Source of the DNA: an uncultured Collinsella sp.
Lineage (GTDB): Bacteria; Actinomycetota; Coriobacteriia; Coriobacteriales; Coriobacteriaceae
Direction of reading: 5' to 3'
Length of the DNA stretch: 31,727 nucleotides
NCBI GenBank assembly: GCA_902493855.1
Contig: CABUQV010000020.1
Location: 1-31,727, forward strand
Shown piece by piece: positions 1 through 6,160 of the stretch. The first letter of the stretch is position 1; every line of letters starts with the position of its first letter. The notes beneath the pieces are model-generated. The model saw only the letters and a list, made by a program, of their open reading frames with translations. It searched no databases and was not told the origin of the DNA. Both the position numbers and the translations under genes were made by a program.

Positions 1-228
1 CAGTATTTTTCACTCTTTTTCTCATTGTGTCAGAGTTTTTCACCGTATAAAGCCATCTACCTTGTGGTTTTGCTGTTAATCAAGTTTGACCATTCTTGAA
101 GTTACCTGATTTTTTCTGAATTAATTTGCCGTTTATCGGTAAAAATCGACCGCTCACGGCTGACGGCGACGCAAGATGGAAGATACTTGCATGAGGAAAA
201 GCACTGAATTCCCAGCGCCGATTCGAAT
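1..228. other. AT-rich stretch without a recognisable gene
   Basis: No frame here has a convincing start, ribosome binding site and protein-like composition. The DNA is clearly more AT-rich than the core genes further right, with T runs such as TTTTTCAC occurring twice in the first 50 bases. It ends where the first tRNA-derived direct repeat begins, so it is the outer flank of the accessory region. It could be the 3' flank of a gene lying to the left of the window. Confidence 0.5.
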
Positions 229-346
229 GACGCGATTGGTGACGCGAGCGTCGACGGCCCGAATCTGCCGTCGGCCCCCACTAACCAAAAACGGCGCCGC
301 TCACGCGACGCCGTCATATTCCCTGGTGCCCCCGGGCGGATTCGAA
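229..346. repeat. 118-bp direct repeat, left copy (att-like)
   Basis: This copy matches 3405-3522 with about ten substitutions and no gaps. It carries a hairpin at 291-314 (10-bp arms, TCAC loop) equivalent to the tRNA terminator of the right copy, and the last 23 nt of tRNA-Arg(CCT) on the minus strand. Identity with the right copy stops inside the T loop (TTCGAA at 341-346). The sequence then becomes a C run. A further partial copy of the repeat's outer end, ATTGGTGACGCGGGTGTCGACGG, recurs at 368-390 in two adjoining pieces (ATTGGTGACGCG and GGTGTCGACGG). Confidence 0.75.
324..346 (-). pseudogene. Partial tRNA-Arg(CCT): 3' end only
   Basis: On the minus strand this is the T loop (from TTCGAA), the 3' side of the T stem, the acceptor 3' strand CGGGGGC and A-CCA, identical to the 3' end of the tRNA at 3500-3575. 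The 5' half, including anticodon and D arm, is absent and replaced by a C-rich run. It cannot fold into a tRNA and is best read as the reconstituted att end of the integrated island. Confidence 0.7.
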
Positions 347-532
347 AACTCCCCCCCCCGCGGGGAAATTGGTGACGCGGGTGTCGACGGCGCTGAGCGC
401 TCCGTGTTTTGGTATGTGGATATGGCAGCCATCAACCTTTCTCGGCATGTGAAACTCTAGGCACATATGAGCATACCTGAGCGACGCAACACATGCGCTC
501 CATCTATCCCAACAAGCTCCAGCGGTACCCGC

Positions 533-617
533 ACTTCCCATTTCGTGTAGAAAAGGGCCTGTATATACTTCCCATTTCGTGTATTGAATCAGGTAACCAC
601 ACTTCCCATTTCGTGTA
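533..617. repeat. Three 17-bp direct repeats at 34-bp spacing
   Basis: The sequence ACTTCCCATTTCGTGTA occurs perfectly at 533-549, 567-583 and 601-617. The start-to-start distance is exactly 34 bp both times and the spacers are unrelated. The third copy ends 23 bp before the ATG at 641 of a truncated AAA ATPase. The layout suggests a tandem operator for that gene. It is too short and regular for a CRISPR array and has no cas genes nearby. Confidence 0.75.
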
Positions 618-640
618 TACAGCAGCTAGATTGGGCAATC

Positions 641-810
641 ATGTCAGTATTCAGACGTACGGCCTACAATAAACTCCTCGATTGGAAAGCGAGCAATGGA
701 TCCCGAGCCATCATGCTCGAGGGGGCCCGCCGCGTTGGAAAAAGCACCCTTGCCCAAGAGTTTGCGCAGTCCAAATACAAATCCCACCTCGTGATCGACG
801 AATCTGTTGC
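641..810 (+). pseudogene. Truncated AAA ATPase (DUF4143-type), N-terminal fragment
   Basis: From the ATG at 641 the frame reads MSVFRRTAYNKLLDWK, then a P-loop EGARRVGKST, then KSHLVID. This is the N-terminus of the AAA_14/DUF4143 family of P-loop ATPases, which normally run to about 400 residues. After about 53 residues the homology stops and the frame enters the terminator of the convergent restriction gene. Walker B, the rest of the ATPase core and the C-terminal domain are missing. The fragment probably marks the place where the restriction-modification genes joined, or where an ATPase gene was partly deleted. An in-frame ATG at 584 lies inside the repeat array and is unlikely to be the start. 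Confidence 0.6.
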
Positions 811-814
811 GAGT

Positions 815-851
815 GAAAAAAGAAGACCGGAGACTCAACTGGTCTCCGGCC
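815..851 (-). terminator. Rho-independent terminator of the restriction gene
   Basis: On the minus strand a 10-bp stem (GGCCGGAGAC with GTCTCCGGTC, one G-U pair) and a 7-nt loop are followed by TTCTTTTTTC. Stem arms are 842-851 and 825-834. It lies 26 bp past the stop codon of the endonuclease. Confidence 0.85.
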
Positions 852-877
852 TCATTTCTAAAAAACGTCTCGTGGTT

Positions 878-2092
878 CTACTCGTGCTGTCGGGCTTCTA
901 CCAGCCTGCAGAAGTCGTTGACGCTCATGAGCCATTCCCTTTGCGCGGGCGTGTAGGTTTCGAACAGCGATGAGGGCACAACGAGGCTGAGCCTGTCCTT
1001 AGCCATAGCTCGTGTGTAATCCTCACTTACGGCGGGCTCAAGTGTTACAAGATGCTTGTCCTCGATTCTGTCAGCCTCATCAAGCACCTGACGCCAACGC
1101 TCCTTGATGGTTGTCTTGGCACCGAGCATCGTCAGTCGAGCGACAGGGAACTTGGGGTCGTGGTAATCGTCAATAGAGGGAAAGATGAAATCCGGCTTTG
1201 ATTTGCCCTCGGTGTATTTCTGCGCCGAGTAGCGTATGCCCCTAGCATCGAATAGCATCGAGAGTTGATTCTCGAACGCCGTCCCCGCACGGGACTTGCG
1301 GCGCTGGAAGGCCGACATAGTGGTGCGCAGCACGCCATCAACATCAAGCGCCGAGCCAAGGTATGGCGCGAGGTCGCGCTCCAAGAGATGCCGCTCAAAG
1401 ACGCGGAACAGCATCTCTTCGCGTTCGTAACAAGCGACCAAGCAGCCATCCGGGTCGCCCGTCCAATCGAGCTTTCCAAGGGTGGAAGCTGAGTAGGCTG
1501 AGAAGTCTGCCCCTTTGGGGAAGGACTCGCCGAATTTCTCGATCATACCGTCGAGGAAGTTCTCCGCTGCGATCGGCATGCTAACTTCGATGCCGATGGA
1601 CTCCAAAATCCTTGCGGCGATCGACGTGATGCGCGTATCCTCCCGAGCAGAGGGCGTAAAACCCTTCTCGCCAACCCCGTCGAGCGCGAAGAGCCAGCGA
1701 ACTTGAGATTCCGCCGTACTCCCCGCTCGGGCAAATAGGATTACGACCTCCTTGGCTTCGTGTAGGGCCAAAACCATGAGGTCGCCCGGACGGGCCATGC
1801 CCATGGCAGCATTATCGTTGTAGTAGAGCCTATACTCAGTTCTAGTTGGATGCTTCCTGCGGGCGTCGTACCAAGTGGTATAACCATGGTCGAATATAGG
1901 GTCTGCACCATCATCGAGATATGCGAAGGTAGTTCGCATCCCCTTTATGTCATCGTCTCCGAAAAGCGCGCGCAAAGGCCCCACGCCGTTGAATTCGTGC
2001 TGGTGGCTTTTATTGGCCCCCATGATGTCAACGCCCGCGAGGGTTTTCGCGACAGCACCGTCAAAATACGCGCCAAGTACTCCATAGTCCAT
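878..2092 (-). CDS. Type II restriction endonuclease, EcoRII family
   Basis: A 404-residue protein, the usual length of EcoRII, which cleaves at CCWGG. The C-terminal half has the EcoRII-type PD-(D/E)XK nuclease core: GTAFENQL (about 270-277), the catalytic P300-D301 in KPDFIFPSIDDYHD, and K326 with K330 in GAKTTIKERWRQ, followed by EADRIEDKHLVTL. In this family the N-terminal part (about 1-180) is an effector DNA-binding domain that makes cleavage depend on a second site; that role here is inferred from length. The ATG at 2090-2092 lies one base after the methyltransferase stop, with GGAGGT just upstream, so the two are co-transcribed and probably translationally coupled. Recognition of CCWGG is likely by family but not shown by sequence. 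Confidence 0.88.
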   Translation of the reverse strand: MDYGVLGAYFDGAVAKTLAGVDIMGANKSHQHEFNGVGPLRALFGDDDIKGMRTTFAYLDDGADPIFDHGYTTWYDARRKHPTRTEYRLYYNDNAAMGMARPGDLMVLALHEAKEVVILFARAGSTAESQVRWLFALDGVGEKGFTPSAREDTRITSIAARILESIGIEVSMPIAAENFLDGMIEKFGESFPKGADFSAYSASTLGKLDWTGDPDGCLVACYEREEMLFRVFERHLLERDLAPYLGSALDVDGVLRTTMSAFQRRKSRAGTAFENQLSMLFDARGIRYSAQKYTEGKSKPDFIFPSIDDYHDPKFPVARLTMLGAKTTIKERWRQVLDEADRIEDKHLVTLEPAVSEDYTRAMAKDRLSLVVPSSLFETYTPAQREWLMSVNDFCRLVEARQHE

Positions 2093-2093
2093 C

Positions 2094-3242
2094 CTAGAAC
2101 ACCTCCATCATCAACTTCGCGACCGAGCGCACGACCGGCACGGTCACGGAGTTGCCGAACTGCCTGTATGCCTGAGTATCCGACACCGGGATGATGAACT
2201 CATCGGGAAATCCTTGCAGGCGCGCGCATTCGCGGGGAGTGAGTTTACGAGGGTTTTTTCCTTCCTGCCCGACCAGAATCTCGCTGCCATCCTTGTGGTA
2301 CCGGGCGGAAAGCGTCCTTGTCGTGTCCTCTGGGCCGACCATCGAGTATCCAAAGCCGTGGCCCGCCGCCTCATGCTTTTCGCGATAGGCGCGCAGATAG
2401 GCCCATAGCTTATCCGAAATGGTGTAGCGTTCGTTTGGTTGCTCTTCGAGGATTTCCCCTAGCGTATGTCCCGGTCCCGGCACCTCAAGGTCATCCCACG
2501 AGAAGGGAACTTCCTCCCTGAACCCCACGATGTAGATGCGCTCCCTGTGCTGGCACGTCCAGTTTTTTGAATCAAGCACTTTCCAGAAAATATGGTATCC
2601 AAGGTCCTCCTCAAGCGTCTGTCGTATGACCTTGAAGGTCTTCCCGCCGTCGTGACTCGTAAGGTTCTTAACGTTCTCAAGCAAGAAGGCCTTCGGGCGC
2701 TTGTCGCGTATGATGCGAGCGACCTCGAAAAAGAGGGTTCCCTGCGTTTTATCCTCAAAGCCGGTGGGTCTCCCCAAAGATTGCTTCTTCGAAACGCCTG
2801 CAAGGGAGAATGGCTGACAAGGAAAGCCTGCGAGCAGGACATCGAAGTCCGGTATATCGTTTGATGCGACCTGACGGATGTCGCCCGCCGGGGTCTCTCC
2901 ATAGTTCATCCGGTAGGTTTTCTGGGCGAACTTATCCCACTCGCAAGAGAAGACGCACCTACCGCCAAGCTCCTGGAACGGCATTCGTATACCGCCGATG
3001 CCCGCGAAGAGATCGCAGAAGGTAAAAGGCGCGTCGCTGCGCTCCCCTTGGTCAAATGGAGCCCCCGCATCGAGCGATGCGATAAAGGCGCATTCAGCCG
3101 CCGTTGGACTAGTATCCCCAGACTCCCAGCGCCGAACGGTGCGTTCGCCAGACGAGCCCATACCAAGGGCGGCGGCGAACTCCTTTTGGGTGAGGCCGAG
3201 GTCAATTCTCTTTTGCGCTATATCAGCTGCATTTAGTTGCAT
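2094..3242 (-). CDS. DNA (cytosine-5)-methyltransferase with N-terminal HTH, Dcm/M.EcoRII-like
   Basis: A 382-residue C5-cytosine methyltransferase that protects host DNA from the adjacent EcoRII-like nuclease. Residues 1-60 form an XRE-type helix-turn-helix (IAQKRIDLGLTQKEFAAALG, then RTVRRWESG). Methyltransferase motifs follow in order: I FCDLFAGIGG (about 75-84), IV GFPCQPFS with catalytic Cys142, VI LLENVKNL (about 187-194), VIII QHRERIYIVGF (231-241), IX RKLTPRECARLQGFP and X YRQFGNSV near the C-terminus. The N-terminal HTH could let the enzyme repress its own promoter, as is known for M.EcoRII and other fused enzymes; this is inference. The gene comes first in the operon, so protection would be made before the nuclease. 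The ribosome binding site (GATAGG) is weak. Confidence 0.93.
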   Translation of the reverse strand: MQLNAADIAQKRIDLGLTQKEFAAALGMGSSGERTVRRWESGDTSPTAAECAFIASLDAGAPFDQGERSDAPFTFCDLFAGIGGIRMPFQELGGRCVFSCEWDKFAQKTYRMNYGETPAGDIRQVASNDIPDFDVLLAGFPCQPFSLAGVSKKQSLGRPTGFEDKTQGTLFFEVARIIRDKRPKAFLLENVKNLTSHDGGKTFKVIRQTLEEDLGYHIFWKVLDSKNWTCQHRERIYIVGFREEVPFSWDDLEVPGPGHTLGEILEEQPNERYTISDKLWAYLRAYREKHEAAGHGFGYSMVGPEDTTRTLSARYHKDGSEILVGQEGKNPRKLTPRECARLQGFPDEFIIPVSDTQAYRQFGNSVTVPVVRSVAKLMMEVF

Positions 3243-3404
3243 GGGACGCCTATCTTGGTTGAAAAACGGTCAAACTGTCCTGTATTTACCACAGCGTTAG
3301 TCTATCACCCCGAGCGGACATGTCTTCCCCTTGCTTCAGTCCGCCTCTAAACCCCGTAGCATCAACTGGGCTTTAGGGCTTGGACACTCTACCGGAGGGC
3401 TCTA
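3243..3404. other. Leader region of the restriction-modification operon
   Basis: This stretch carries the promoter of the methyltransferase operon, but no clear -35/-10 pair can be assigned; TTGACC is present on the minus strand (near 3270) without a well-spaced -10. No gene is seen between it and the tRNA-linked repeat. Confidence 0.4.
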
Positions 3405-3522
3405 GACGCAATTGGTGACGCGGGTGTCGACGGCCCGAATCCGCCGGCGGCCCCCGCAAACCAGAAACGGCGCCGCTCCCGCGACGCCGTCATATTCCCT
3501 GGTGCCCCCGGGCGGATTCGAA
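3405..3522. repeat. 118-bp direct repeat, right copy (att-like)
   Basis: This is the partner of 229-346. It covers the 3' 23 nt of the intact tRNA-Arg(CCT), its terminator hairpin, and about 95 bp beyond the tRNA. Inside it, 3420-3445 on the plus strand (GCGGGTGTCGACGG, then CCCGAATCCGCC) is a 24/26 match to the anticodon-stem-to-T-arm part of the tRNA, which reads on the minus strand at 3511-3536. The tRNA half is therefore present twice here in opposite orientations. Confidence 0.75.
3467..3490 (-). terminator. Hairpin downstream of tRNA-Arg
   Basis: On the minus strand, 10-bp arms (ACGGCGTCGC with GCGGCGCCGT) and a GGGA tetraloop begin 9 nt after the tRNA CCA end, followed by TTTCTGGTTT. 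One G-U pair is in the stem. The tail is a weak T-tract, but the position fits a tRNA transcription terminator. The same hairpin is conserved at 291-314 in the other repeat copy. Confidence 0.65.
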
Positions 3523-3575
3523 CCGTCGACACCCGCTTTAGGAGAGCGGTGCTCTATCCCCTGAGCTACGGAGGC
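3500..3575 (-). tRNA. tRNA-Arg (anticodon CCT)
   Basis: The minus strand folds as a 76-nt cloverleaf with encoded CCA. Acceptor stem is GCCTCCG/CGGGGGC (one G-U), D stem GCTC/GAGC, anticodon stem CCGCT/AGCGG with loop CTCCTAA giving anticodon CCT (reads AGG), a 5-nt variable loop, and T arm GACGG-TTCGAAT-CCGCC with one A-C mismatch. It is the anchor of the adjacent island: its 3' end is duplicated at 324-346. Confidence 0.93.
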
Positions 3576-3605
3576 ATGTTGTACTAGTGTAGCAGATTTG
3601 CCCCT

Positions 3606-3671
3606 TGGCCATGTAGCGCATGGCCACTCATCAAGAAGGCTCTGCAGCGAATTATCGCCGTAGAGCCTTCT
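3606..3671. repeat. Two adjacent hairpins
   Basis: TGGCCAT (3606-3612) pairs perfectly with ATGGCCA (3620-3626). AGAAGGCTCT (3634-3643) pairs perfectly with AGAGCCTTCT (3662-3671) over an 18-nt loop. Neither has a T-tract typical of a terminator. They lie upstream of the tRNA gene in its direction of transcription, so the tRNA promoter region may include them. Confidence 0.5.
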
Positions 3672-3711
3672 CAATAACGGAAAATTATAACCCAGAATAA
3701 CGCAAAATAAT

Positions 3712-3755
3712 GGGATGGGGTTTCCTCTAACCACATGTAAGGGAAATTCCATCCC
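3712..3755. repeat. Inverted repeat of the GGGATG-N3-TTTCC family
   Basis: Left arm GGGATGGGGTTTCC (3712-3725) and right arm GGAAATTCCATCCC (3742-3755) match as inverted repeats at 12 of 14 positions, the mismatches falling in the N3 part. A degenerate third half-site, GGGACAAGCTTTCC, is at 3774-3787. Confidence 0.6.
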
Positions 3756-3803
3756 GGTATTCGGCTAAAAAATGGGACAAGCTTTCCCAACTGGCGCTCA
3801 AAA

Positions 3804-3849
3804 GGAAAATGCATCCCGGAATGAGAACGAATTCCGGGATGCATTTTCC
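3804..3849 (-). terminator. 19-bp perfect hairpin after the DUF956 gene
   Basis: Arms 3804-3822 and 3831-3849 are perfect inverted repeats containing GGAAAATGCATCCCGG, with an 8-nt loop. On the minus strand it starts 18 nt after the DUF956 stop and is followed by TTTTGAG, so it can act as a terminator. Its half-sites belong to the same GGGATG-N3-TTTCC family as 3712-3755 and 26198-26243, so it may be a dispersed palindrome used as a terminator. Confidence 0.65.
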
Positions 3850-3867
3850 GCCATCTATCGCAGACGA

Positions 3868-4266
3868 CTAGTCGCCTTTGTGAAAGAGGCTTTTGATGGC
3901 AGCAGGGATGCTCTTGGCGCCCTTGGCCGTCACATCGATAAAGTCGGGCGAACGCACGAGCTTATCCTCGTCGACGTACTTGCGGACAGCACGAAGCGTC
4001 TCTTTGTCGTCGCGCGTCGAAAACGTAAAGTGACCGTTGTCCTTGGTGAAGATGGCAAAACGCGTGATCTTCTTGGTGCCGCGTAAAACCTCGGCGGCAA
4101 TATAATCGACCTCGTCCCACGGGATTTGAATATAATCCTCGGGATTGCGCTCGTTGTAATACTCGAACGCCTTATTGCCCACCATCACGTTACCGTGGCT
4201 GGTAAGCCCCATCAGGCAGGTTGCCGGCGTTGCCAGATCGACCGTGCTGTTCTGAGATTGCGCCAT
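3868..4266 (-). CDS. DUF956 family protein, PTS-associated
   Basis: A 132-residue soluble protein of the DUF956 family, whose genes typically sit next to mannose-family PTS operons in Firmicutes (there sometimes called ManO). The family's biochemical role is not established. The sequence has no membrane segment and looks like a compact, mixed alpha/beta fold (KAFEYYNERNPEDYIQIPWDEVDYI, in two parts, then RFAIFTKDNGHFTFST). The start at ATG 4264-4266 is chosen because GGAGGG lies 12-16 nt upstream; a longer frame from 4317 would run through the preceding hairpin. It lies 120 bp after IID on the same strand, separated by that terminator-like hairpin, so it may be made at a lower level than the transporter or from its own promoter. 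Confidence 0.8.
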   Translation of the reverse strand: MAQSQNSTVDLATPATCLMGLTSHGNVMVGNKAFEYYNERNPEDYIQIPWDEVDYIAAEVLRGTKKITRFAIFTKDNGHFTFSTRDDKETLRAVRKYVDEDKLVRSPDFIDVTAKGAKSIPAAIKSLFHKGD

Positions 4267-4284
4267 GCGCGCCTCGCCCTCCAA

Positions 4285-4329
4285 ATAAAACAATCGGACC
4301 GCATCCAGTGTACCCACCGGGTGCGGTCC
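4285..4329 (-). terminator. Terminator between IID and DUF956 genes
   Basis: On the minus strand GGACCGCACCC (4319-4329) pairs with GGATGCGGTCC (4296-4306), 11 bp with one G-U, followed by GATTGTTTTATTT. It lies about 58 bp beyond the IID stop. It would end or attenuate the PTS transcript before DUF956. Confidence 0.75.
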
Positions 4330-4386
4330 GTTTCAATGGCTCAAAAGCCCTTGCCTAGCAATTCTCGGTCTTAAGCCGAAGCGTGC

Positions 4387-5307
4387 TTACATGAAGCCGC
4401 AGACGCGACCGATGATGCCGATGGCGAAGAGAGCCAGGATGATGACGATCGGGCTGACCTTCTTCTTGAGGAGCTTGCAGACCAGCAGGGTCAGGCACAC
4501 GGCGGCAAGGCCGGGGATGAGCTGATCGAGGTTAGCCTGAAGTGTGGTGACCTTAACCGGATCAAGGGCGGTAGCACCGACGGAGTTGTACATCGTCAGC
4601 GCTTCCTTGACGCCCTCAGCACCGGAGGGCAGGTTAGCCCAGTCGATAAAGGCGCCAGCGGACTGCGTGACCTTGGAGACGACCGGGGTGAAGGAGATGG
4701 ACACCCAGCGCTCGACCAGGGCACCGATGATAAACATACCCAGGATGGAAGCACCCTCGGTGACCTTGCCCATCAGACCACCGGAGAGGTCCTTGGCGAT
4801 GGAGGAGCCGACCTTGTAGCCAAACTCCTGCGTGTACCACAGGAAGGCGTAACGGATGATGTTCCACGCGAAGAAGAACAGCAACGGACCGGCGATGCTG
4901 CCGGACAGGGCCAGGGAAGCGCCCAGAGCGCCCAGGATCGGGCGAAGGGTGAACCAGAAGGCGGGGTCGCCGACGCCGGCGAGCGGGCCCATCATACCGA
5001 CCTTGACGCCCTGAATGGCGACGTCGTCAATCGGAGCACCGTTGGCGCGCTCCTCCTCGAGAGCGAGGGTAACGCCAATGACGGGGGCGGAAACATAGGG
5101 ATGGGTGTTATAGAACTCCAGGTGGCGCTTAAGAGCGGCAATCTGGTCATCCTTGCTGGTGTAGAGCTTCTTGATCGCAGGGATCATTGCGAAGCACCAG
5201 CCGCCGTTCTGCATACGCTCGTAGTTCCACGAGCCCTGAAGGAACTGATGACGGAAGCAAACCTTCTTGCGGTCAGCCTTGGTGAGCTGAATCTTGTTCT
5301 CTGCCAT
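4387..5307 (-). CDS. manZ: PTS mannose/fructose/sorbose-family IID component
   Basis: A 306-residue membrane component of a mannose-superfamily phosphotransferase transporter; with IIC it forms the sugar channel that hands substrate to IIB for phosphorylation. The N-terminal part is typical of the family: LTKADRKKVCFRHQFLQGSWNYERMQNGGW, given here as LTKADRKKVCFRHQF and LQGSWNYERMQNGGW, then MMGPLAGVGDPAFWFTLRP. Hydrophobic segments follow around 135-165, 185-205 and in the last 60 residues (LAAVCLTLLVCKLLKKK, VIIILALFAIGIIGRVCGFM). The ATG at 5305-5307 is 10 nt from GGAGGGG; an in-frame GTG at 5314-5316 is too close to it. The gene starts 16 bp after IIC ends. The sugar cannot be told from sequence; mannose, fructose, sorbose, N-acetylhexosamines and others are possible. 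Confidence 0.93.
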   Translation of the reverse strand: MAENKIQLTKADRKKVCFRHQFLQGSWNYERMQNGGWCFAMIPAIKKLYTSKDDQIAALKRHLEFYNTHPYVSAPVIGVTLALEEERANGAPIDDVAIQGVKVGMMGPLAGVGDPAFWFTLRPILGALGASLALSGSIAGPLLFFFAWNIIRYAFLWYTQEFGYKVGSSIAKDLSGGLMGKVTEGASILGMFIIGALVERWVSISFTPVVSKVTQSAGAFIDWANLPSGAEGVKEALTMYNSVGATALDPVKVTTLQANLDQLIPGLAAVCLTLLVCKLLKKKVSPIVIILALFAIGIIGRVCGFM

Positions 5308-5323
5308 ATGTATCACTCCCCTC

Positions 5324-6142
5324 CTACTCGTAATCGTTCAGAATGTCGCCGAGCGGGTCACCGGAGCCGCCGCCCATGCCGCCACCCTGCTTGGCCAGAT
5401 CCTTAAGGCCAAGGTAGATGAGGGCAAGGGAGATGCCGATGAGGCCAAGGGCGATCAGCGTGAGCTGAGGGATGGCAGCAAGGACAAAGCCGAGGATGAA
5501 GAACGGCCAGGTCTCCTTGGTGGCCATCATGTTGATGACCATGGCGTAACCGACGGAAGCGACCATGCCGCCGCCGACAGCCATACCGCCGGACAGCCAG
5601 TCGGGCATAGCGTTAAGCGCATTGGTAACAGCCTCGGCCGGGATGATGCACAGAAGTACTGCCGGGATGGCGATACGAAGGCCCTGCATGAGGATGGCAG
5701 CGTACTGCCAGCGCTCGATGCCGGAGAAGTCGCCCTTCTCGGCGCAACCGTCCATGGCGTGAGCGATAGCGGTAGCCAGGGTGCGGCAGATCATGGTCAG
5801 GAACAGACCAGCGACCGACAGCGGGACGGCGACGGCGATGGCGGCGGTAACAGCCTTGGCCGAATCGGTGGCGCCACCGTTGAGGGCGAGCACCATGATG
5901 ATCGAAGAAGCGACCGAGGCCAGAGCGGCGTCAGGCGCGACGGCGGCGCCGACGTTAGCCCAGCCAAGGGCCATCATCTGGAGCGAACCGCCCAGGAGGA
6001 TGCCCTCCTGAAGGTGACCGGTTACGAGACCGATAAGCGTGCATGCCACGAGCGGCTGATGGAACTGGAACTCATCCAGAATGCCTTCCATACCGGCAAG
6101 CAACGCGACAATCGCAACAAGCAGAATAGTGATTGCAGACAT
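5324..6142 (-). CDS. manY: PTS mannose/fructose/sorbose-family IIC component
   Basis: A 272-residue integral membrane permease of the PTS-EIIC_man type. It begins MSAITILLVAIVALLAGMEG and contains the family-typical GILDEFQFHQPLVACTLIGL region (about 20-39), LGGSLQMMALGWANVGAAVAPD (about 51-72, given as LGGSLQMMALGW and ANVGAAVAPD), and many hydrophobic helices through to GLIGISLALIYLGL. The C-terminal tail is glycine-rich and hydrophilic. AAAGGAGGG precedes the ATG. It lies 18 bp after IIAB and 16 bp before IID, so IIAB-IIC-IID are one operon. Confidence 0.94.
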   Translation of the reverse strand: MSAITILLVAIVALLAGMEGILDEFQFHQPLVACTLIGLVTGHLQEGILLGGSLQMMALGWANVGAAVAPDAALASVASSIIMVLALNGGATDSAKAVTAAIAVAVPLSVAGLFLTMICRTLATAIAHAMDGCAEKGDFSGIERWQYAAILMQGLRIAIPAVLLCIIPAEAVTNALNAMPDWLSGGMAVGGGMVASVGYAMVINMMATKETWPFFILGFVLAAIPQLTLIALGLIGISLALIYLGLKDLAKQGGGMGGGSGDPLGDILNDYE

Positions 6143-6160
6143 GTATCGGACCCTCCTTTA

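Larger units (their letters stand above)
229..3522. mobile_element. Restriction-modification island bounded by tRNA-Arg-derived direct repeats
   Basis: Two 118-bp direct repeats (229-346 and 3405-3522) align without gaps at roughly 90 percent identity. The right copy contains the 3' end of an intact tRNA-Arg(CCT) gene; the left copy contains only the last 23 nt of that tRNA. Duplication of a tRNA 3' end on both sides of a foreign segment is the usual mark of site-specific integration. The cargo is a truncated AAA ATPase and an EcoRII-like restriction-modification pair, of lower GC than the core genes. No integrase or recombinase gene is visible, so the island is either a remnant or is moved by an enzyme encoded elsewhere. 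Exact ends are inferred from the repeats. Confidence 0.6.

Noticed and set aside
533..617. Possible CRISPR array (three repeats with spacers)
   Set aside because: Repeats are only 17 bp, there are three, the spacers are 17 bp, and no cas gene is near. The position just before an ATPase start fits a regulatory array better.
3402..3752. 116-codon minus frame across the tRNA
   Set aside because: It reads through the tRNA-Arg gene and its terminator and carries no protein-family signal.
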